From Pseudomonadota bacterium (GTDB lineage: Bacteria > Pseudomonadota > Gammaproteobacteria > Steroidobacterales > Steroidobacteraceae): DNA of 7,742 nucleotides. The number at the start of each line of letters is the position of its first letter. Position 1 is the stretch's first letter. A program made the translations under genes and the position numbers. The notes beneath the pieces are model-generated. The model saw only the letters and a program-made list of their open reading frames with translations. It did not search any database and was not told where the DNA came from. The DNA is taken from assembly GCA_021826035.1 (NCBI GenBank), contig JAKBBE010000125.1, positions 1-7,742 on the forward strand, written 5' to 3'. Shown one piece after another: positions 5,746 through 7,742 of this stretch.

Positions 5746-6174
5746 ATGGCGCTCGAGCGCACTTTGTCCATCGTCAAGCCCGACGGCGTCGCCCGCAATC
5801 TCATCGGCGAGGTCTACCGCCGTTTCGAGACGGCCGGTCTGTCCATCGTCGCCGCCCGCATGCTGCAGCTCTCCGAGCGCGAAGCGGAAGGTTTTTATGC
5901 CGTGCACCGCGAGCGGCCCTTCTTCAAGGACCTGGTGCGGTACATGACCTCCGGCCCGGTGATCGTGCAGGTGCTCGAGGGCGAGAATGCCATCGCGCGC
6001 CACCGCGAAATCATGGGCGCGACGGATCCGAAGAAGGCCGCGCCGGGCACGATCCGCGCCGACCTCGCCGAAAGCATCGAGCGCAACGTCGTGCACGGCT
6101 CGGACGCCGCCGACACCGCCGCACGCGAGATCGGTTATTTCTTCAGCAGCACGGAGCTGCACCCGCGCGGCTGA
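5746..6174 (+). CDS. ndk: Nucleoside diphosphate kinase
   Basis: Transfers the terminal phosphate of ATP to nucleoside diphosphates through a phosphohistidine, keeping cytoplasmic NTP and dNTP pools balanced. The 142-residue product has the normal bacterial length. It shows [18 protein letters not shown] (4-21) with the conserved Lys11, [23 protein letters not shown] (57-79), and the active-site motif NVVHGSD with His117, the standard position. The start is supported by AAAGG (5732-5736) nine bases upstream and the family N-terminus [13 protein letters not shown]. It follows the isc genes as in Pseudomonas, where ndk comes directly after the isc operon. rlmN starts 16 bases downstream, so the two are very likely co-transcribed. 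Confidence 0.97.
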   Translation: MALERTLSIVKPDGVARNLIGEVYRRFETAGLSIVAARMLQLSEREAEGFYAVHRERPFFKDLVRYMTSGPVIVQVLEGENAIARHREIMGATDPKKAAPGTIRADLAESIERNVVHGSDAADTAAREIGYFFSSTELHPRG

Positions 6175-6190
6175 TGCCGCCCTGCCGGCC

Positions 6191-7309
6191 ATGAGCGAGC
6201 TCGCCACGACCACGAATCTGCTGGGACTGCCCCGGAGCGAGCTCGAGCAGTTCGTGGCGCAGCTCGGCAGCAAGCCGTTCCGGGCGCGCCAGCTGATGCA
6301 GTGGGTCTACAAGCGCGCCGAGCCCTCGTTCGAGCGCATGACGGACCTCGCCAAGTCCTTCCGCGCCGAGCTCGCTGCACGCGCCTGCGTGCAGCCGCCG
6401 GAGATCCTCACCGAGCAGCGCTCGGCGGACGGTACGCGCAAGTGGTTGCTGCGGGCCGACGGCAGTCAGGCCTTCGAGATGGTGTACATCCCGGAGCCCG
6501 ATCGGGCGACGCTGTGCATCTCCTCGCAGGTCGGGTGCGTGCTCGACTGCGCGTTTTGTTCGACCGCGCAGCAGGGGTTCAACCGCAATCTGACCACGGC
6601 GGAGATCGTCGGACAGGTCTGGCTGGCGAACCGGGAACTCGCCGGCACCGTCGCGGACCTGGCGCGCGATCGCGCCGTCACCAACGTGGTGCTGATGGGC
6701 ATGGGCGAGCCGCTCGCGAACTTCCGCAACGTGGTGCCGGCCCTTGAGATCCTGCTCGATGACTTCGGCTTCGATCTGTCGCGTCGGCGCGTGACGCTCT
6801 CGACCTCCGGGCTCGTGCCGCAAATCTACAAGCTGGCCGAGCACAGCAACGTGGCACTCGCCGTTTCACTGCACGCCCCCGACGATGCGCTGCGCAATGA
6901 GCTGGTGCCGATCAACCGCAAGCATCCCATTGCGGAGCTGCTCGAGGCCTGTTGGTATTACATCGATGAGCGCAACGGCCGCAGCGTGACTTTCGAGTAC
7001 GTGCTGCTCGCCGGCGTGAACGATTCGCGTGCGCAGGCGCGCGCGGTGGCCGCGCTGCTCATCGGGCATCCGGCCAAGGTCAACCTCATTCCATTCAATC
7101 CTTTCCCCGGGACGCAGTTTCGCCGCTCCTCGCCCGAGGCGGTGCACGCGTTTCGCGACGAACTGCTGCGCCGCGGCGTGCTGGCCACCGTGCGGCGCAC
7201 ACGCGGCGATGACATCGATGCGGCCTGCGGCCAGCTGGCCGGCCGCGTCATCGACCGGACCACGGTGCGCCTCGGCAGCCGCACCTTTGCGCTGGCGGTG
7301 CAGGCATGA
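6191..7309 (+). CDS. rlmN: Dual-specificity 23S rRNA / tRNA adenine-C2 methyltransferase RlmN
   Basis: Radical-SAM enzyme that methylates C2 of A2503 in 23S rRNA and A37 in some tRNAs, in the cytoplasm. The 372-residue product has the 4Fe-4S motif CxxxCxxC at Cys116, Cys120 and Cys123 (SSQVGCVLDCAFCSTAQQGFNRNLT). Cys109 and Cys346 (RRTRGDDIDAACGQLAG) correspond to E. coli Cys118 and the methyl-carrying Cys355; all five share the same offset of nine residues. Other landmarks are VVLMGMGEPLANF (166-178) and VNLIPFNPFPGTQF (297-310). I chose the ATG at 6191 over farther in-frame starts, which would overlap ndk and give no family-like sequence. Ribosome site is weak, so coupling to ndk 16 bases upstream is likely. 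It depends on an iron-sulfur cluster, which links it functionally to the upstream iscS/iscA genes. Confidence 0.97.
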   Translation: MSELATTTNLLGLPRSELEQFVAQLGSKPFRARQLMQWVYKRAEPSFERMTDLAKSFRAELAARACVQPPEILTEQRSADGTRKWLLRADGSQAFEMVYIPEPDRATLCISSQVGCVLDCAFCSTAQQGFNRNLTTAEIVGQVWLANRELAGTVADLARDRAVTNVVLMGMGEPLANFRNVVPALEILLDDFGFDLSRRRVTLSTSGLVPQIYKLAEHSNVALAVSLHAPDDALRNELVPINRKHPIAELLEACWYYIDERNGRSVTFEYVLLAGVNDSRAQARAVAALLIGHPAKVNLIPFNPFPGTQFRRSSPEAVHAFRDELLRRGVLATVRRTRGDDIDAACGQLAGRVIDRTTVRLGSRTFALAVQA

Positions 7310-7742
7310 GGGGTGCGCGCCGCTGGTGCGTCTTGCTCGCCGGATCGCTGGCCGCAGCGCTGCTCGCCGGCTGCGCCAATCCGCAGCGGGTCCGTGACCA
7401 GCACCAAGCGGCAGTGTTCAACACCGAGCTCGGCGTCGCATACATGCAGCGCGGACAGCTCGCGATCGCCAAGCGCAAGCTCGATCGGGCGCTGCGCGAG
7501 AATCCGGACGACGCGAATGTGCACAGCGCCCGGGCGTTGCTGTTCGAGCGGCTCGGCCAGCCGGCGCGAGCCAACCGCGAGTTCCGCGCTGCGCTCGAGC
7601 TGGCGCCGCACAACCCGGACTACGAGAACGACTACGCGATCTACCTGTGCAATGCCGGGCGCACCCAAGCGGGGGTCAAGTACTTCCTCGCTGCGGCCCG
7701 CAATCCGCTCTACCTGACGCCGGCGGACGCCTACAACAACGC
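7306..7742 (+). CDS. pilF: Type IV pilus biogenesis lipoprotein PilF/PilW (partial, 3' end cut by window)
   Basis: Outer-membrane lipoprotein made of TPR repeats, needed in Pseudomonas to localise and assemble the PilQ secretin for type IV pili. The reading frame begins with ATG overlapping the rlmN stop (ATGA), implying translational coupling, and stays open for 145 codons to the window edge. The product begins MRGARRWCVLLAGSLAAALL and has a lipobox LLAGC with lipidated Cys23. TPR-like segments follow: FNTELGVAYMQRGQLAIAKRKLDRALRENPDD, then a second copy ANVHSARALLFERLGQPARANREFRAALELAPHN, then DYENDYAIYLCNAGR, a PilF-like stretch. The order rlmN-pilF is conserved in Pseudomonas and relatives, which supports the name over a generic TPR lipoprotein. 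The C-terminal third is outside the window. Confidence 0.88.
   Translation, partial: MRGARRWCVLLAGSLAAALLAGCANPQRVRDQHQAAVFNTELGVAYMQRGQLAIAKRKLDRALRENPDDANVHSARALLFERLGQPARANREFRAALELAPHNPDYENDYAIYLCNAGRTQAGVKYFLAAARNPLYLTPADAYNN

Noticed and set aside
5655..6194. Open frame starting in the ndk leader and overlapping ndk in another frame
   Set aside because: The product is basic, histidine/arginine-rich shadow sequence, whereas ndk in the overlapping frame is certain.
1..7742. tRNA, rRNA, CRISPR array, transposase or attachment site
   Set aside because: No tRNA-like cloverleaf, rRNA sequence, regularly spaced repeat array, transposase reading frame or paired terminal repeats were visible.

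Overview
The window is GC-rich, densely coding DNA from a proteobacterium, most likely a gammaproteobacterium. The gene order trmJ ... iscS - iscA - ndk - rlmN - pilF matches the trmJ-isc-ndk-rlmN-pilF neighbourhood known from Pseudomonas and its relatives. The protein motifs fit too: RlmN, IscA and Ndk keep their catalytic residues at or near the E. coli positions. A thiosulfate:quinone oxidoreductase gene suggests the organism oxidises reduced sulfur compounds. The genus cannot be named from the sequence alone.

Layout, left to right. Positions 23-757 (+) encode the tRNA methyltransferase TrmJ, which ends inside a strong hairpin. Positions 775-3470 (-) hold a compact three-gene operon read right to left: an exported DsrE-like protein, an exported ModA-like substrate-binding protein without a transporter beside it, and a fused DoxD-DoxA membrane protein. 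Positions 3471-3700 are a divergent control region with an AT-rich island that carries paired repeats and a good candidate promoter for the sulfur operon. Positions 3701-5543 (+) encode a cysteine desulfurase fused to a degenerate IscU-like domain, then IscA. After a 202-base gap with a candidate promoter come ndk, rlmN (16 bases later) and pilF (ATGA overlap with rlmN), which runs off the right edge.

How the parts work together. The plus-strand genes are a housekeeping block: tRNA modification, iron-sulfur cluster assembly, nucleotide balance, rRNA/tRNA methylation by an iron-sulfur radical-SAM enzyme, and type IV pilus assembly. The minus-strand genes look like a periplasm/inner-membrane sulfur module: thiosulfate oxidation by DoxDA feeding electrons to quinone, with two exported helper proteins of unproven role. 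This module sits where cysE/iscR would lie in Pseudomonas, and iscR, a free-standing iscU, hscB, hscA, fdx and iscX are all absent from the interval. The most notable features are the reduced isc locus with its IscS-IscU-like fusion, the sulfur module in that position, and the repeat-bearing promoter between them.
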